Shown: in pieces, positions 23,601 through 26,600 of the stretch | Layout of the letters: every line of letters begins with the position of its first letter | Position numbering within the stretch: the first letter of the stretch is position 1 | Origin: Pyxidicoccus trucidator | GTDB taxonomy: Bacteria > Myxococcota > Myxococcia > Myxococcales > Myxococcaceae | Direction of reading: 5' to 3' | DNA length: 64,000 bases | Assembly: GCF_010894435.1 (NCBI RefSeq) | Contig: NZ_JAAIXZ010000030.1 | Location: 21,631-85,630 of the forward strand | The notes under the pieces: model-generated | Seen by the model: the letters and a program-made list of their open reading frames with translations, nothing else | Database searches by the model: none | What the model was told of the DNA's origin: nothing | Position numbers and translations under genes: made by a program

Positions 23601-26600
23601 GCAGCGGAAGGACGACACTGCCGGCACGGATGGCCACGCGCTCGGTGACGGCGGCCACCGCCGCGCTCGTCAGCGCGGGGTTGGGGTAGAGCCCGCCAAA
23701 GGTGTGGAAGTGTCGCTCGGGCGTCCACACCGCCTCGAAGCCATGGCGGTCCGCGAAGCGCGCGCCCTCCATCAGCAGTCGATACCGCTCCGCGCCCGGA
23801 GTCCCTTCATCCGCGGCGAAGTAGAAGAGGCTGAAGCCCAGGGGCTTGCGACGCGGCGTCGGCGCACGGCGCGGAGCGGCGGCCAGGCTGCCCTGCTCGC
23901 CCTGCACGGCGACCTTGAAGCCACGAGACAGCGTCCAGAGCAGCTCCAGCACGGAGATGTCGAAGGACACGCTCGTCACCGCGAGCCACGTGCCCGGCGT
24001 GGCGCCGACGCGGGCGTCCATTCCGGTGAAGAAGCTGACCACGTTGCGGTGGGGAATCAGCACGCCCTTGGGGCGGCCCGTCGAGCCGGACGTGTAGAGG
24101 ACATACGCGAGGTTGTCGGGCCGCGCTCCGCTCGCGGGCGCCGAGTCCACTTCCTCGGGGCCGCCGGACGGGTCCAGCAGCACCACGGCGCGGCCACGGG
24201 CCTGGAACGTGGAAGCCAGGTGCCGGTGCGCGAGCACCACGTGCGCCGCGGAGTCCTCCAGCATGAGCGCGAGCCGCGCCTCGGGGTAGGCGGGGTCCAG
24301 CGGCAGGTACGCGCCGCCCGCCTTGAGGATGCCGAGCAGTCCCACCACCAGGTCCACCGAGCGGTCCGCGCAGAAGCCGACGATGCACTCCGGCCCCACG
24401 CCCTGCTCACGCAGCCGCCACGCCACCGCGTTGGCCCGCCGGTCCAGCGCGCGCCAGGTGAGGGCTTCGTCGCCACAGACCACGGCCAGGGTGTCTGGCG
24501 TGCGCGCGGCACGGGCCTCGATGAGGGTGTGGATGCACGCATCGGGGAAGTCCGCGTGCGTGTCGTTCCAGTCCACCAGCACGCGGCGCAGCTCCGCCTC
24601 CGGGAGGAGCGGGAGCGCGGAGCTGCGCTGGTCGGGATTCTCGACGATGGCCTCGAGCAGCACGACGAGCCGCCGCGCCAATCGGGTGGCGGTGGTGGCG
24701 TCGAAGAGCTCCGTGGCGTATTCGAGCCAGCCCTCCAGCCCCTCCGCGCCGCGCGTGAGCGAGAGCGTCAGGTCATACGGCGCGGCGCCGGGGTCGACGT
24801 CCACACGGCGGGCTTCCAGGCCGGGCAGCGCGAGCTCCGCGACGGGCTCCGGCTGGAGCACGAACAGCACCTGGAACAGCGGCGCGCGCGAGCGATCCCT
24901 CGCGGGCTGGACGGCCTCCACCAGTCGCTCGAAGGGCACGCCTCGATGCGCGAACGCGTCGAGCGTGACGTCCCGCGTCCGCCTCAGCAGCTCGCGGAAG
25001 GGGGGCGCGCCCTCGAGCGAGCCACGGAGGACGAGCAGGTCGAGGAAGCACCCGATCAGCCCCTCCAGCCCCGCCCGTTCCCGTCCATCGACAGGAGTAC
25101 CGATGCAGAGGTCCTCCTGCCCCGAGTGACGCGACAGCAGCACCTGGAAGGCCGCCAGCAGCGTCATGAAGAGCGTGGCGCCCTCGCTCCGGCCGAGCGC
25201 CTCCAGCCGCACCGTGAGGTGTGCGGGCAGGTGCAGCGGAACCCGCGCCCCCCGGTAGGACGGCACCGGCGGGCGCGGGTGATCCACCGGAAGCTCCAGG
25301 GCCAGAGGCGCCCCCGACAGCCGCTGCTTCCACCACTCCATGGACGCGGAGCGCGCGGCTTCCTCGTCCCGCTCGCGGCGCCAGCGCGCGAAGTCGGGAT
25401 ACTGGAATGGAAGGGGCGGCAACGAAGCCTGCCCCCGCGCGACGAGCCCCGCGTAGAGGGTGCTCAGCTCGCGCGCCAGGATGGCGAACGAGGCGCCATC
25501 CGCGACGAGGTGGTGCATCACCACGACGAGCAGGGAGTCGTCCGTGTCCAGGCGGACCAGCGTGAGCCGGCACAGCGGGCCATTCGCGAGGTCGAAGGGC
25601 GCGCGGGCCTCTTCCCGGGCAATCCGAAGCGCCTCCACCTCGCGCCCGGCCGCCGGAGTCTCGCGAAGGTCCACCCGCCGAAGCCATGGCGCCAGGCCCG
25701 GAAGCGCGACTTGCGAGGGCGTGCCGTCCTGCTCACGGAACGTGGCGCGCAGGGCGTGGTGCCTGCCCGCTATCGCCGCGAAGGCAGACTCCAGCGCCTC
25801 CTCCTTCAGTGCGCCGCTGAGCCGCACCGCCGCGGGCAGGTGGTACGCCGGGTTTCCCGGCTGGAGCCGCTCGAACAGCCACAGTCGCTGCTGGGCGGAC
25901 GAGAGCGGCGCCGGTGTCTCCGCATCGCCCCGGACCAGCGGAGGAAGCGCGGACGCGCCACGGGCCTCGAAGAGAGTGCGCGCGAGCTCGGCCACCGTCG
26001 GCCCCTGGAGCAGTACCTCCATCCGGAGGACGGTGCCCAGGGACTCCAGGTCGTTCGCCAGCTCGACGGCGCCCAGCGAGTCCAGGCCGAAGGACGTGAT
26101 GGGCACGTCCCGCGCGAGCGACTCGGGTGACACGCGGAGCCGACGGGCGAGCCGCCCCAGCAACCACGCCTCCAGCTCCTCGACAGTGACAGGCTGCATG
26201 GCCACGGCCAGCGCGACTTCGTCCGGAGGCACCGCCTCCCCCGTCTCGCTCCAGGTCATCAGCGCCCGCGCAGTCCCCGCGAGCAGCTCGGCCCGGCTGG
26301 CACCGCGCTGGATCTTCCCGCTGGATGTCTTGGGCAGCGCACCGGGTTCGAGCAGGACGAGCGTGTGAAGCTGCACCTCGTGCGACTCGGACAGGCGACG
26401 GCGCACGGCGGACACCACCTCGTCCGGCGTCCAGGGCTTGCTCGCGTCCACCTCGCACATCACCGCGAGCCGCTCCTCGCCCTCCACCTCGATGGAGAAC
26501 GCGGCGCCACAGCCGGGCCGCAAGGCGGGGTGGCTGCGCTCCAGCGACTGCTCCAGGTCCTGCGGGTGCAGGTTGCGCCCGCGCAGGATGATGAGGTCCT

